A stretch of DNA of 64,000 bases from Ophioderma brevispina (GCA_023653785.1 JAMKCH010011746.1:94086-158085), one strand, 5' to 3'. Shown: positions 33,632 through 47,456, numbered from the stretch's first letter. Made by a program: numbers and translations. Notes: generated from the letters alone by a model not told the origin.

Positions 33632-34599
33632 CAAACTACCAAGAGAATGCATTAACAGTTAATCAACACACTTTATGAACCATTGGATGCGGTAATCACA
33701 GGAATAAATAAATGAAAACCTGTCAATCCTTCAGCTTGGAAGTAGGGCAAAGGGTACTTGGAGATTAACTCTTTTTTTATGCAACTTTGTAATTTAATTC
33801 CATATATTATTTCAAGAGCCCACTCAAATGTGCTTCTGGCACTGGCCAGTGTTGACAGGATATCGGTTTAATCTAAAGCTGAGTATGAGGTAGTGTGTGT
33901 GTGTTGTGTATGCGCCTGCATGTGTATGCATGCATGTGCGAGTGTGTGATTGGAAACTAAATGCCTTGAAGGGATGTTTTCAAGCCTTGTTTTTTGGAAT
34001 GTTTTTCTTTGTGGGACCCTTTTAGTAAATTCTATGTTGCTAGAAGCTAATTATTATGTAGTAGTTCTTAGACAGTGGTGGCATTAGACTTCATTTTCTG
34101 GGGGGAAAATTGAAATTTTGAGGGGCAAAACTTCACATTTTGGCCCAAAATCGCTGATATTTGCCCAAATTTGGTGATTTTTGCCCCAAATCGCTGATTT
34201 TTGCCAAAAATTCATTATATTTTTTGGGGGGGAGAGAAAAGAAATTAGGGGGAAAAATAATTCTTTTGCTTAGTATGATTTCCCATATTTGAGGTAGGTT
34301 GAAAATTGTTAGCTCTTATTCTTCTGCTCCTGAGGGTAAAAGCTTGTTGCCAACCCTTTTGAACATCTGGATCCAGCTGCCTTCGGTATTAGTAAGGACA
34401 TGCTTAGCCACAAAAATAACAATGCTTGTGCTGGTCTTGCCAGATTGACCATGCAAAAAATAAGCTGTTTAAATTTCCCCTGCATTGGGAAACAATTTGC
34501 ATCAAAGAGCCCAAGTTTTAGTAGGACTTTTACCACAAATGGGGACAAAATAAATTCTGTATTAAATTTGACTGAGCACCTTTTGGTCAGGGTGAGGGT
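33632..34599. other. Mostly unassigned DNA before the 6-kb duplication
   Basis: A GT/TGCATG microsatellite is at 33,890-33,955. From 34,073, CAGTGGTGGCATTAGAC resembles the left end of the hAT-like MITEs, but no right end was found. Repeats of TTTGGTGATTTTTGCCCC-like blocks follow at 34,140-34,215. No gene seen. Confidence 0.4.
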
Positions 34600-35189
34600 G
34601 GGGGTGGGTGGTTCATCATCATTTGGGTCACCCTGTATCTTACTATACCCCGGTGGATGTTTGTTTTGGATTAAAGGAGCGGAACATGTCAATAGACATG
34701 ACATTAAATAATTTGGCACCAAAAAAGGGGGTTTTAAGCAAGCGGGGAAAAAACCTGAAGGGAGGGGGGTAACCACCACCCTGTGTAGACGAGGTCGTTA
34801 ATGAGAGTCAAAGGAAGAATGTACAAACTTATCCATGATTTATAGTTTTTTAAAAAAATGCATTTTCACCTTTTTCGATTCTCTCGAATTATTGATGACT
34901 AATCCTTTAAAACAAATGAGTATAGGGAGATATTATAACTGACAACAACTGGCTTTAAAGAATGTGTGTTCCATAGAACAAAAAAAATTTAGTTGTTGTA
35001 AATAGCCATTTTGTGAATGCAAAACAGCATCCATCTATAAATTAAACAAGCAGTTACTTGTGTTTCTGTGTTATAGTTGTATTACGCAGATTTTAGATGT
35101 CAACTTTGTCCCATGATGCATCTGGAAACCACCACTTCTCCGAGGCCATATATTTCGAATCTCAGAATTGTTATTCATTTGTGCCTATA

Positions 35190-36202
35190 CAGGGTGAGTC
35201 AAAAAAGATTTACCATCGTTTTGTGAATTTTTCTTCAGCCAGTGAAAAATCTTACCAAAAAGATACAGATGATCACTAGATTTCTCATTTACTACTAGAG
35301 ATAATTTTTGAATTGGATTTTTGACTTGCATGCGAAGTTATGCCTAACTAAGATAGGACCATTTTTCACTCTGTCCACGGAATCATGTTGTGGAATTTGG
35401 CCAGAGGGACTTTGGATGAGTCTACACAAAGTACATATGCCATCGTTGTACCTTGTGTAAACCTTCATCAAGGAAAATGTCAAATATTTCATTATTCTGA
35501 AATCAATAAAACAAGGGAATCTGTACAGCAAAAATTTTGAACCTTATGCCAATAAATGTTTCGAAAAGTTCCCAGATATTCACCGAAACTGAATGCAAAT
35601 GGCAATCTGTGCAATACAGACAGTGACCCACTTTTCCGCGGGTCCGTCATAACCTGACACCTGATGGGCGAGGGGGGTTACTTGTGGAATCAACTTTTTG
35701 GACATTCAGAATGAACATCCAGCTGCCTTTCAATTTGCATCTCAATCTTTCCATCTCCCTTTCCACTCTTTTATCTGACTCCTTTTCTGCGTGTCCTTTC
35801 CCACTTCCTGTCTTTACCGCTAGCTCCTTACCCTCCGGTCCATGTTGTAACGCGTACTGTCATAATCGTGTAAGAAAGAAATATTATCAATAACGTCGAC
35901 GGATTTGAAAATGGACGTTAGAAAAAAAAGACAAAATTATTAGCATTTAGCGACAGAACTTCATCGCCCCGCTTTTGCTGCTGTGTACGTGAAGTAATTT
36001 TACAACCGTGGTCAATATGGTTTTTGGCGGCTTTCGTTAATTTTCCATATCTACATATGCAAAACATATGGTATAACTTAGATTTCTTACCAATATAGTG
36101 ATATAATGAGCTAGTGTTTTCCGTGTCTAAAAACCAATGTCTAAACTTGTACATATTTTTAATATTTTTTGAATTCGAGTGTAAATTTGTTGACTCACAC
36201 TG
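35190..36202. mobile_element. Mariner-like element, 1,013 bp, copy 1
   Basis: Flanked by TA on both sides. The ends CAGGGTGAGTCAAAAAAGAT and the complement of CAGTGTGAGTCAACAAATTT are inverted over about 28 bases. This is the terminal signature of Tc1/mariner-type transposons. No transposase frame is recognisable, so it is non-autonomous or too decayed. The homologous copy is at 41,467-42,475. Confidence 0.65.
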
Positions 36203-36204
36203 TA

Positions 36205-36840
36205 GTTAGGCAGTAGTAGTAAACCATTATAACTATATCACTCAGAAATCTAATTTTTATTTCTGTTTAAATATTTTTCAAATTTAATTCCATTCAAAAC
36301 TCTGCATGACCATATTTAGACCACCATCAAAAGAGATCAAATAAGTTCACAAGCCATTCTAGCCACTGTAACTTATGTGGATAACCCTATTTTTACAAGA
36401 CTTATCAGGGTTGGAAGGATTATATTTTAACCAGTCTAGGTATTTTATGATTACAACTTAATCAAAGATGAATCTGGGCTGAAAGTGCAAACATAGGAGA
36501 TTTGAGGTACTCAAATATTGTGTCATGATAGTTAATTTAATTATGAATAGCACTCAATAGAGTTCGGCAATGGCATGGGTAAAGAAATGCCCTTTTAAAG
36601 AGAGAAAAAAGGGGGATTTATTTGCTAGATTTCAATATAACACATAGGCTGAATTGGCTATTGGATCCTATATGAAATTAGAAATGTACAAAATCTTTAT
36701 ACCAAAGAAACATTTCTCAGGCTTAATCCTTCTCAGATGAGATATTTTGTTATGGAAAGTTTTACATAGTGGCAAAAAATCGATACTTTCAATTTTTTAG
36801 GGCAACAGCTATGTGAACATCTAGGGTTGCCACCTTTTAA
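36205..36840 (+). mobile_element. MITE family M1 within duplication copy 1
   Basis: From about 36,470 to 36,840 the sequence follows family M1 (CATAGGCTGAATTGG, TACCAAAGAAACATTTCTCA, GGGTTGCCACCTTTTAAG at the end). The left terminus is worn (AAGTGCAAACATAGGAGATT). The preceding 36,205-36,470 is unassigned. Confidence 0.55.
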
Positions 36841-39010
36841 GACATACTGAAATTCTGTCATAAACAGTTGAGAGAAATTATGATTACAGTGGCATATGCG
36901 GTTACGGTGATAAACCTATATCTAGCACTTAATGCCTGCTTTCAGAATCAACTAAATATTCTACAAATAAACCTTTTTGGAATTTATTGAAACCATATCA
37001 TCAAAAGGAAGCTGCTTAAATCATCAACCATCTATAAGGGCAGACGTCGCGAACCTGCTTGCGTAAATGGTATTACGACGTAATGGGTTGTGCCCCTGGA
37101 CCTGTCAAGTGTCAAGATTAATAGGCACGTGCCGACTAAGACTCAAGAAGAGAGTTTGAGTTTAAAGAGAGACGACAACATCTCCAGACAATTTTGTGTG
37201 TAAAGAGGTTTTGTGGCAATTTTTTGCTTATTTAAAATGCTTATAAAATTATGTAGTTATTAACACATGAACTTGAATTAAAAGATCCAAAAATATTCTC
37301 TATAGGGCTGGTTGAGACATAGGCAAGTGAAACAAAATTTCTTTGTTTTCTTTTCTGCGTGTGTTCGCTAAACCTCCGAAATGTCCTGTTGACGTTCTGC
37401 AATGAACCAGTGCAAATTGAGAGAAATGTATCCGCAGAAAATCCTCCTTGCTGTCTTTTAAAGGGTCTGTTCTGATTTAAGTGCTCCATTTTCTTTACTT
37501 GATATGGGAGCCCGACATTCACAAAAATACACACTGGCCAGCAAAGTCTTATGGGGAAGCAAACTGGGTTCACACAACTTCATGTGATAGAAGCTCAGAG
37601 TTTTTACCAATATTGGCGATTTTTTGTTCCCGGAAAACCGAAATAGATGATTTTGCAAAAAAAAAACACAAGTCTGGCCCGAGTATGGCTGGGTGGGTGG
37701 AAATTAGGGGGTACATTTTACCCCACCCACCTGGTGCTGCCACTGCTTGCTCCTGTGCTGAGGAAGAAAGAAATCTAGAAACCTGTGCAATAGACACCCC
37801 TTATGTACCATCTATGTGCACAATTTTCAAGTTAGGGGTGAAAATTACAAAAAAAAAAAAATATTAATGTTACATACATTTGGCATTGATGTTATTTTGT
37901 TACAAGTCTAGGATCCTAAACATATCCCCATAATTGTAAAAGACCAAAAGCTTTCTAAATAAGGTTAAAAGTGTAGGAATTATTGGAAGGTGGCTATGTC
38001 CGTAGGGGTTTGACGTGGGATCTGTTTACGCGCATGCTGTTTGAGCTTTGAGCATTCAATTAGCACCCACTGTCGGCGACAACGTAAAGAATTGCATTTT
38101 TAAGTGCGAAGATGCCAGTGCCGTACCGGGATTCTGTGCATTTTGTTTGTGTTTAGTGGCGCAAAAGGATTAATAAACTAAAAAATGAATCACGTAAAAT
38201 CTGTTCTCTAGGCCGACTTCAGCGCGCACATCCATTACGACGCGTTCAGGCTTTGGGCTGCGTTACCGAAGTGCCTCGAACTTCTCTTGTGCGCCCACGA
38301 GGAGCCCAACTTGTTTAAAAGACAAAACTGTTGAGCTTGTTTTAGGCCATTTAATGGATACAATAAGTCGGTGGACCCCCATTTTTTCTTTCAAAAATTT
38401 TGAAGAACAAAGGGGACCTCAACATAATTCGAAATTTCAACCCATTATAGTAGTTTTTATTTTTAGGCGATCTAAGCCTCATTTTTTACTTTTCCCATAG
38501 ACTTGTGTCGGTGGTTTAAAGCAACAACATGACATTTTTTGTTTGGGATAGCTGAAAAAAACAAAGTTTGGTGACCCTCTTTTTATTTGGATTTCTGAAT
38601 CAGCATCTTGATAAATACATATCGTAGAAAATTATATCGAGTAGGCACTAACACGTCAAACACCTTAAGAACACTTGCAGCAACTTACATTTAAAATGAA
38701 ATTGAATCTTTTACGTGTCGTTTTGCACAATAATTTTAATTCCCTACATCTTATCTACTAAATATTCCCTTTGGAGCCAATCTGCAATTTCAAAATATGA
38801 CATTTGAGTATCATGATATGTTGCCAGTAATTAGGACATAAGTCCTCTAGGCATGAAGGGTTGTTTAATTTTACCATGTCACTCAAATTAGTGTCCGTGC
38901 AGTGATTCCCAATGGTAAACATTCTGCACACCTGAGTAAAAATGGCCAGTGCTTTGTGATTAATAGGTATGAAACAAAACTGTTTTTTCAACCAAGATTT
39001 CAGTATGTAG

Positions 39011-39125
39011 GTACACCTTTCATATCAACCGTCCCAGGATGCAAAGGAGGATTACATGATTCCCTCATGCGCTGTATGCATGGCAATGACCTCATGGAAT
39101 CCTTGGACTTCTAGAGGAAAGTTTC
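39011..39125. mobile_element. Palindromic element P, copy 1
   Basis: Inverted arms around CATCATGCGCTGTATG-like centre: ACCTTTCATATCAACCGTCC, then CAGGATGCAAAGGAGG, against CCTCATGGAATCCTTGGACT. Better-preserved copies are at 45,288, 47,580 and 47,738. Confidence 0.55.
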
Positions 39126-40419
39126 TTGATACAGTTTTTCGCAATATACCTAAATTGAAAAGTTACCCCACCACAATCGGTGTTTTTTGCAATTGTGTAG
39201 TTCTTATTTCTTGAAAAAGCACTGGCCAGCATATTTAATTCCACAATTGGGGGGGGGGGTTCTCAAGTTTGGTGTTGGGTTTGGGGTAGGGACGTGCCTC
39301 CACGAGTCTGGAAGTCGGGAAGTAGGACCCAGACGCCCTATACCATTTTTGGCAAAAAGGGAACCAGAGCTATACCAGAGATGCAAATTTGGGCCAAATT
39401 TGCCAGTTTTCCTAAAATAGTTTGACATTGTAAGCAAATTTGGACAGTTTTGGCTTCAGATAGATGAGGAGGAAATTGTACTAATTTACAACAATTTTAG
39501 AAAATTTGGCTTACAAATTGAGAAAAATTTGCCATTTTCCTAATTAATTTTTTAATTGAAAAGTTTTTTTTCAAAAGAATTACAAAATCTGCATGAACAA
39601 AGGTAATTGATATACCAGAGCTGAAAAATGAGGACCGATGTCGTGGCATGTCACGTTATGGTATGGGTGTGAGAATTTTGTTGCATTACCGGCAAAGATG
39701 ATTATGCCCAACAGTGCCATTTGTTGTTACCCATTGGGCACTTATAGGGGTCAGCGTATTGGTTAAACGTCGATTGAAAAAGCTTTCTTCACCGGTCATA
39801 AGATAAACAATCACAAATAAAATTCACTTTTTAGAGACAAAAATGAAAAATGTGCTGCAATGTAACTTCCCTCTGCTGAAGAAATGAACTTTTTCCCCAT
39901 CACTGCTTCCTGAAAAAAATGATTTGTCATTCTGCCCACTGGTAATGTAGCATTCGCCAATTAAAAGAAACCTACGACCATGCGCCTGATTGTGTTAGAC
40001 AACTGGCATATTCAAACATTGGGCTATTGAAATCACTCAATTAGTACGTATTGCCCACACACTTTGAAAGATCACGAGAGCTATACCCGAGGAGATGCTG
40101 AATAGACCGGATGATATGTCAGGATGCTCAACTTCAATATGTAAGAACAAAATATTGGTCAAAGAGGGGAATTAAGAACAACTACGCCGCTGCATGATTG
40201 AAAGAGTCAATCAGTGGAACATTGACAGGGAGCTGTGAGAGCCTGAGTCTGACCATACTAGGAAGGACAGTCAAATATTAGCTCTTCTAGAAGTATTGTC
40301 TTATGATATTCCACACAGTGAGTTAAACATTAGTGTACGGGTTGCATAATTGTTCCATACGATGAGTTTGGATGGTGACAAGTGAAATGAGCACGTGGAG
40401 TGTATGTGTGATGTGGTAA

Positions 40420-40556
40420 ATGTAAGCCTAGTGTAAGCATTAGTGTAAGCATAGCTTCGATAGTCATAAGCATAGGTAAGCTATTGTAAGCATTACTAGT
40501 GTCGAATAGTGTAAGCATAGTGTAGGAATAGTGTTAGCATAGTGTAAGCAACTCCT
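40420..40556 (+). repeat. 11-bp satellite, short form
   Basis: Irregular GCATAGTGTAA units mark the end of duplication copy 1. The same satellite at 47,106-47,456 is about 350 bp long and more regular. Confidence 0.7.
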
Positions 40557-40874
40557 CAAACACCTATGATAGCTCTAAAATGCTGCCAATATATAAAACT
40601 AGTCATTTCCACAGCAAAGTAGTAGAGTTGAATTAAAAAACCGCATGGAAATGAAAAATCTGATTTTCCTAACCTGTGTTCTATGCGAATGGCAGTTTGC
40701 TGATATGCGAACCTTATGATGTCATTGTGACGTAATGCTGCTAGGCATGTTGGTACTCATTTTGGTATCAATGGAAAGAGGAGGGACCATAGCTATCTAT
40801 TGGACCAAACTCAAGTGTCTGTGATGTTCCGTGTTGTGTCTGGCATGTTGGTATCTCTTCCAGAGGGGGGGGGG
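40557..40874. other. Spacer between duplication copies
   Basis: About 320 bp without a partner elsewhere in the window. It ends in a G-run at 40,866-40,877. No gene. Confidence 0.4.
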
Positions 40875-41466
40875 GGGTGGTTTTCATTCCATCACGTTGG
40901 GACACCCTGTATCTTACCTATACCCAGTGGATGTTTGTTTTTGGATTAAAAGGGCGGAACATGTCAATTGACAATTACAGTAAATTAATTTGGCACCAAA
41001 AAAGGGGGTTTTAGCATGCCGGGGAAAAAAAACCTGAAGGGAGGGTGGTAACCAACCCCCCTTCGGTAGCGAGGGTTTAATGCAGTACATGGAAATGTAC
41101 AAACTTATCCATGATTTATAAGTTTTAAAAATATTTTTTGCTAAAAATAAATTTTTCGATTCTCTCGCATCATTGCTGCTAAGCCCTTAACAAATGGTAT
41201 GGGAGATATTATACTGACAAACACTTGGCTTAAAGAATGTGTGTTCCATAGAACAAAAAAAAATGGAGTATTTAAAATAGCCATTTATTGTGCATGCAAA
41301 ACAGCATCATATATACAAACTAAACAAGAAGTTAATGTGTTTCTGTTTGTTATAGTTGTATTAGCAGATTTTAGATGTCAACTTTTTCCATGTGCATTCT
41401 GAAACAATCACTTCTCCGAGGCCATCATAGTTCGAATATCAAGAATTGTTATTCATTGTGCCTATA

Positions 41467-42475
41467 CGGGGTGAGTCAAAAAGATTACACTCGTTTTGTT
41501 TGAATTTTCTTCAGCAGTACAAAATTACAAAGATACCGATTATCACTAGATTCATTTCACATATAGAGAAATTTTGAATTTTGATTTTTGAACTTTGAAT
41601 TGCCGAAGGTATGCTAACTTAAAGATAGGTACCCATTTTTCAATCTGGTCCACGGAATCACTTGTGTGGAATTTGCCCCAAGGGACTTTGGATGCGTCTA
41701 CACAAAGTACATTATGACATCTGGCTCACCCCTTTGTGTAAACCTCTTCAAGAAATGTCAAACTATTTCATTAGTCGAAATCAATAAAAAGGAATCTTAA
41801 CACCCAAATTTTGAAACATACTTCAATAATTGTGTTCGAAAATGTTACCAATCATTTCCACCGAAACTGAATGCAATATTTGAGGCAATCCTGGGCAATA
41901 CAGCCAGTTGACCCACTTTTCCTCCGCCGTCATAACCTGATGGGGGAGGGGGGTTACTTTGTGGAATCAATTTTTGGACATACAGACATTGAACATCCAT
42001 CTGCCTTTCCCTTTGAATCAATATTTTCCTCTCCATTCCCTTCTTTTTCTACTCCTTTTCTGCTTGTCCTTTTCCCACTTTCATGCTTTACCGCTAGCTC
42101 CCCTTCCCCCTACTGTCCCTGGAACGCTATGTCATAACTAGTGTTAAGAAATATTATCACTAACAGTTTTACGGATTATGAAATGGTTACTTTAGAACAA
42201 AATACAAAAGCTTATAAGCATTTAGATGAAGTAACTTCAAGGCTTTTGCTGCTGTGGACGTGAGAATTGTACCAAACCGTGGTCAATATGGTTTTTGGCG
42301 GATTTCTCAATTACCATATATCCAATATGCAAAAAGGTAAACTTTAGATTTCTTTACCAATGATGTAGATACAGGAGCTATTGTTTTGTGCGTCTAGTAA
42401 AAAACAAATTTCTAAACTGTTCAATATTTTTAATATTTTTCTGAATGAGTGTTAAATCTTTTGGAACTCACCCGG
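41467..42475. mobile_element. Mariner-like element, 1,009 bp, copy 2
   Basis: TA-flanked. Ends CGGGGTGAGTCAAAAAGATT and the complement of CCGGGTGAGTTCCAAAAGAT, which match each other better than the ends of copy 1 do. Carried along by the block duplication and not by separate transposition, since its neighbours are the same on both sides. Confidence 0.65.
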
Positions 42476-42756
42476 TAGAGGGCAGTAGTAGTAAACCATT
42501 ATAACTTATCACTCAGAAATCTAAATTTTTCTTTCTGTTTAAATATTTTTCAAATTTAATTTTCCATTTCAAAAACTCTGCAGGACCATTTTAGAACCAC
42601 CATCAAAAGAGATTCAAATAAGTTCACAAGCCAGTCTAGCCATAACTTTGTGGTATACCATAATCTAAGCAGAATCTATCAGGGTTGGAAGGATTATATT
42701 TTAACCAGTCTAGGTATTTTATGTATCCACCTTAATCTAAAGATTGAATCTTGTCT

Positions 42757-43104
42757 TTAAAAGGTGCAACAAGAGATTTTGAGACACCAAATATTGTGTC
42801 ATATAGTAATTTCATATAGACTAGACACTCAATAGATTCTTACCTTGCATTGGCTACAGAAATGCTAAAAGAGAGAAAAAAGGTGAATTCTGATTTGCTT
42901 ATATTCAATATAAAAATAGGGCTTGAGATTTTGTATTTGCTCCTAGATGAAATTAGAAATGTCAAAATTTTTATACCAAAGAAACCTTTCTCCGCTAATC
43001 CGTTCAGATGAGATTATTTTATGGGGGAAGTTCATTATGGCAAAAATCAGTACTTCAATTTTTTGGGCCACCCATGATATGTGAATTCGGGTTGCACCTT
43101 TAAG
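42757..43104 (+). mobile_element. MITE family M1 within duplication copy 2
   Basis: Clear ends AAAAGGTGCAACAAGAGATT and the complement of TTAAAGGTGCAACCCGAATT. Its uninterrupted TATAGACTAGACACTC shows the empty site of the insertion seen at 19,319. Confidence 0.7.
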
Positions 43105-45287
43105 AAATACTGAAAATTCTGTCCATAAACAGATGTTTTGAGAACATTATGATACCAGTGGCCTATGCGTGTACTGTGATACAACTATACATCTAGCACT
43201 TATGCCTGCTTTCAGAATCAACTAAAATTCTACAATAAACCTTTTTGGATAATTGATTTGAACCATACACAAAAAGGAAGCTGCTAAAATACAAGATCCA
43301 TCTTAAATGGCAGACGTCGGAACTGCTTGCGTACATTTGTATAGACTTAATGGGTGGACCCATGGACCTGTTCAAGTTGTCAAGCTTAATAGGCACGTGC
43401 CGCTAAGATCAAAGAAAGAGAGTTTGGTTTAAAGGAGACGACAACATCTCCAGACAATTTTGGGTAAAGTGGTTTTGTGGCCAAATTTTGACTTATTTCA
43501 AATGCTTATCAAATTATGTAGTATTAACACATGAAGTGAATTAAAGATCCAAAAATTACTTCTCTAAGGCTGGTTTGAAGACATCGGGCAAGTGAAACAA
43601 CTTTCTTTGTTGTCTTTTGCTTGTTGCTTCGATAAACCTCCGAAATGTCCTTGGTTGACGTTCGCAATGAACCAAGTGCCAAATTGAGAGAAAAAAAAAA
43701 AAAAAACAAAAAAAATGTTTACCTCAGAAAAGCTCATTCGGTCTTTAAAGGTGTCTGTTCTGATTTAAGTGTCCATTTTCTTTACTTGATATTGGGGCCC
43801 GGGACATTCACAAAAATACACTTGCAGCAAAGTCGTATGGAAGAAACTTTGTTGCACACAAACTTCATGGGAAGAAGCTCAGAGTTTTTTACCAATATTT
43901 GGCGATTTTTGCGAAACGATGATTTGCAAAAAAAAAAAAACAATTCTTGCCAGGCGTCTGGCTGGGGGGGGGGAATAGGGGGTAATTTACCCCACCCACC
44001 TGGTGCTGCCACTGCTTGCTCCTGTGGAAGAACAGAATCTATGCAACCCTGTGCAATATACCCTTTACTGTACAAATCTTATCACAATTTTCAAGTTAGG
44101 GAAATTACAAAAAAAAAAATATTTAATGTTACATACATTTTGGCTGCTTGTTATTTTGTTACAAGTATAGGTATCCTAACATACCCCATAATGTAAAAGA
44201 CCAAAAGCTTTCTAAATAAGGTTAAAATTGTAGGAATTATTGGAGGCTTATGTCCTTAAGGGGTTTGACGTGTGATCTGTTTACGCGCAAGCTGTTTTGA
44301 GCTTTGAGCATTCAATTAGCACCCACTGTCGGCGACAAAAGAAAGAATTTGCATTTTGACGTGCGAAGATGCCACGTGCAGATACCGTGGATTTCTGTGC
44401 ATTTTGTTTGTGTTTATTGGCGCAAAGGATTAAAATAAAAATGAATCACGTAAATCTTGTTTCCTCTAGGCCCGCGTTCAGGCGCACATCCATTACGCAC
44501 GCGTTCACTGCTTTGCTGCGTACCGAATGTGCCTCGAACTTCTCTTGTGGCCAACGAGGAGCCCAAATTGTTAAAAAGACAAAAATTTGAGTTGTTTTAG
44601 GCATTTAATGGATAAAATAAGTCGGTGACCCCCATTTTTTATTTCAAAATTTTGAAGAACAACATTGGGACCTCAACATAATTAGAAATTTAAAAAAAAT
44701 CTATTGAGTAGTTTTTATTTTGTAGGCGATCTAAGCATCATTTTTTTACTTTTCCCATAGACTTGTGTGGTTTAAAAAGCAACAACATACCTTTTTTGTT
44801 TTGGGTATAGCTAAAAAACAAAGTTGGTGACCCCTATTTTTTATTTTGGATTCTTAATCAGCATCTTTATAAATACATATCTAGAAAATTCTATCGAGTA
44901 GTTCACTAACACGTCAAACCCCTTAAGAACACTTGCAGCAACTTACAATTTAAAATGAAAATTTATATATTTTACGGTTCTTTTTTGCACAATTAATTTC
45001 TATATTCCCTACATCTATTCTACTAAATTATTCCCTTTTTGAGCCATCCTGCAAATTTCAAATATTTACATTTTTGATTGTATCACTGATAGTGCCATTA
45101 ATTAGGACATAAGTCACCTAGGCATGAAGGGTTGTTTAATTTTAACCATGTCACATGTGCAAATTAGTGTCCGGTGCATTTGCTTCCACTTGTCAACATT
45201 CTGCACACCTGAGTTAACAAATGGCCATTGCTTTGTTGATTAATAGGTATGAACAAACTGTTTTTTCAACAAGATTTCATTATGTAG

Positions 45288-45411
45288 GTAAACATTTCAT
45301 ATCAAAGTCCCAAGGATGCAAATGAGGTATTACAATTGATTCCATCATGCGCTGTATGACAATGGCAATACCTCATTTGAATCCTTGGGACTTCTATATG
45401 AAAGTTTCTTG
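45288..45411. mobile_element. Palindromic element P, copy 2
   Basis: ACATTTCATATCAAAGTCCC, then AAGGATGCAAATGAGGTATT on the left; AATACCTCATTTGAATCCTT, then GGGACTTCTATATGAAAGTT on the right. Arms of about 50 bases. The hairpin is nearly complete, with a short centre at CATCATGCGCTGTATG. Confidence 0.7.
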
Positions 45412-46245
45412 ATTACATTTTTTTCTCAAATATACCTAAAATTAAAGGTACCCCACCCAATTGCAATGTGTAGTTTTCTTTATTTCTTAGAAAATGCCAC
45501 TGGCAGCATATCTTAATTCCACAATTGGGGGGGGGGGGTGTTCTCAAGTTTGGTTTGGGTAGGGACGTGCCTCCACGAGTCTGGAAGTAGGACCCATAGC
45601 TATACCATTTTTGGCCAAAAAGGAACCCATAGCTATACCAGAGATGCAAATTTTGGGCCAAATTTGCCATTTTTTCCTCAAAAGTTTGACATTGTAAGCA
45701 AATTTGGACAGTTTTGGCTTCAGATTGAGGAAAATTTTTTTTTTTTTTTTTTAACAATTTTAGAAAATTTTGGCTTCCAATTGAGAAAATTTGACTAATT
45801 TTCCAATAAATTTTTTAATTTGGAAAAAAAAAAACGACCCATTGCTATACCAAAATTGGCATGAACAAAAGGTAATTGATATACCAGAAGGCTGAAAAAT
45901 GAGACCGATGTCTGTGGCATGTCCCCGTATGGTCATTTGTGTTGAGAACTTTTGTGCATTACGCAAAGATGATATAAGTGCCCAACAGTTGCATGTGTTT
46001 ACCCATTGGGGCACTTATTAGGGTCATCGTATTTGGTAAACTTCGATTTGAAAAAGCTTTTTCTTCACCTGTCCATAAGAATAAACAATCACAAATAAAA
46101 TTCACTTTTTAGAAGAACAAAAATTAAAAATTTAGCTGCATGTAACTTCCCTCTGCTGAAATGAACTTTTCCCCATCACTGCTTCCTGAAAACAAATGAT
46201 TTGTCATTCTGCCACTGGTAATTGTAGCATTCTCCAATAAAAACA

Positions 46246-46647
46246 AAAAAAAAAAAAAAAAAAAAATGGTCATTGTGTTGAGAACTTTTGTGCATTACGC
46301 AATGATGATCGTTCGCTCTTGCGTGCAAGTCCAAAATCACAGTGGAAGATCCGTCTTTAACCAGCTGATAGTTTCATAAGTGCCCAACAGTTGCATGTGT
46401 TTACCCATTGGGGCACTTATTAGGGTCATCGTATTTGGTAAACTTCGATTTGAAAAAGCTTTTTCTTCACCTGTCCATAAGAATAAACAATCACAAATAA
46501 AATTCACTTTTTAGAAGAACAAAAATTAAAAATTTAGCTGCATGTAACTTCCCTCTGCTGAAATGAACTTTTCCCCATCACTGCTTCCTGAAAACAAATG
46601 ATTTGTCATTCTGCCACTGGTAATTGTAGCATTCTCCAATAAAAACA
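46246..46647 (+). repeat. Inserted duplicate: poly-A, filler and an exact 272-bp copy
   Basis: The bases at 46,376-46,647 repeat 45,974-46,245 with no difference I can see, at an offset of exactly 402. Before the second copy come a poly-A run (to 46,266), a near copy of GGTCATTTGTGTTGAGAAC to ACGCAAAGATGAT (46,268-46,309), and 66 bases with no partner in the window (46,310-46,375). Copy 1 of the large duplication has only one version of this block. Confidence 0.85.
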
Positions 46648-47105
46648 CGACCATGCGCTGATTGTGTTAGACAACTGGCATATTAAAACAATTGGCTATT
46701 TTGAAATCAATCAATTAGTACGTCATTGCACACATCTTTTGACAAGATTCACGAGAGTATTACCCGAGGAGATTGCTTAATAGACACGTTGATATGTCAG
46801 GCTGCCACTTCAATATGTAAGACAAATATTTATTGTCAAAGAGGGGAATTAAGTAACAACTACGCCTGCTGCATGATTTGAAAGAGTCATCAGTGGAACA
46901 TTTGACAGGTTTGAGATGGTGGAGAGCCTTGAGTCTGACCATACCTAGAAGGCAGTCAATATTAGCTCTCATATAATGTATTGTCTTATTTGATAATTCA
47001 CACATTGAGTTAAACAATAGTGTAAGTGTTGCATAATTGTTCCATACGAATGAGTTTGGATGGTGACAATGAAATGAGCCCCGTGAGTGTATGTGTGTGT
47101 GGTAA

Positions 47106-47456
47106 AATGTTAAGCATAGTGTAAGCATAGTGTAAGCATAGCGTTAGCATAGTATAAGCATAGTGTAAGCATATTGTAAGCATAGTGTTAGCATAGTGTA
47201 AGCATAGTGTAAGCATAGTGTTAGCATAGTGTAAGCACAGTGTAAGCATATTGTAAGCATAGTGTTAGCATAGTGTAAGCATAGTATAAGCATAGTGTAA
47301 GCATATTGTAAGCATAGTGTTAGCATAGTGTTAGCATAGTGTTAGCATAGTATAATCACAGTGTTAGCGCAAGCATAGTGTTAGCATAGTGTAAGCTTAG
47401 TGTAAGCATAGTGTAAGCATAGTTAGCATAGTTTAGCAGAGGGAAGCATAGTGTAA
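47106..47456 (+). repeat. 11-bp satellite, expanded form
   Basis: About 30 units of GCATAGTGTAA with variants (GTGTTAGCATA, ATTGTAAGCAT). About 80 bases before it (47,028-47,106; ATTGTTCCATACGAATGAG, GGATGGTGACAATGAAATGA) recur just after it (47,461-47,545), so the satellite is bracketed by direct repeats. Confidence 0.9.

Larger units (their letters stand above)
34600..40556 (+). repeat. Large tandem duplication, copy 1
   Basis: The whole block recurs at 40,875-47,460 with an offset of about 6,275-6,290 bases for most of its length: 34,653 with 40,929; 37,501 with 43,786; 38,841 with 45,114; 39,242 with 45,520. It begins close to a mariner-like end (ACCCTGTATCTTAC) and ends in the 11-bp satellite. 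Contents in order: mariner-like element, MITE M1, unassigned DNA, a palindrome, a G-run segment and the satellite. The copies differ by frequent short indels and substitutions. No gene identified inside. Confidence 0.9.

Noticed and set aside
34073..34270. hAT-like MITE starting CAGTGGTGGCATTAG
   Set aside because: The right terminus and target-site duplication are not visible; the region may be a truncated copy.
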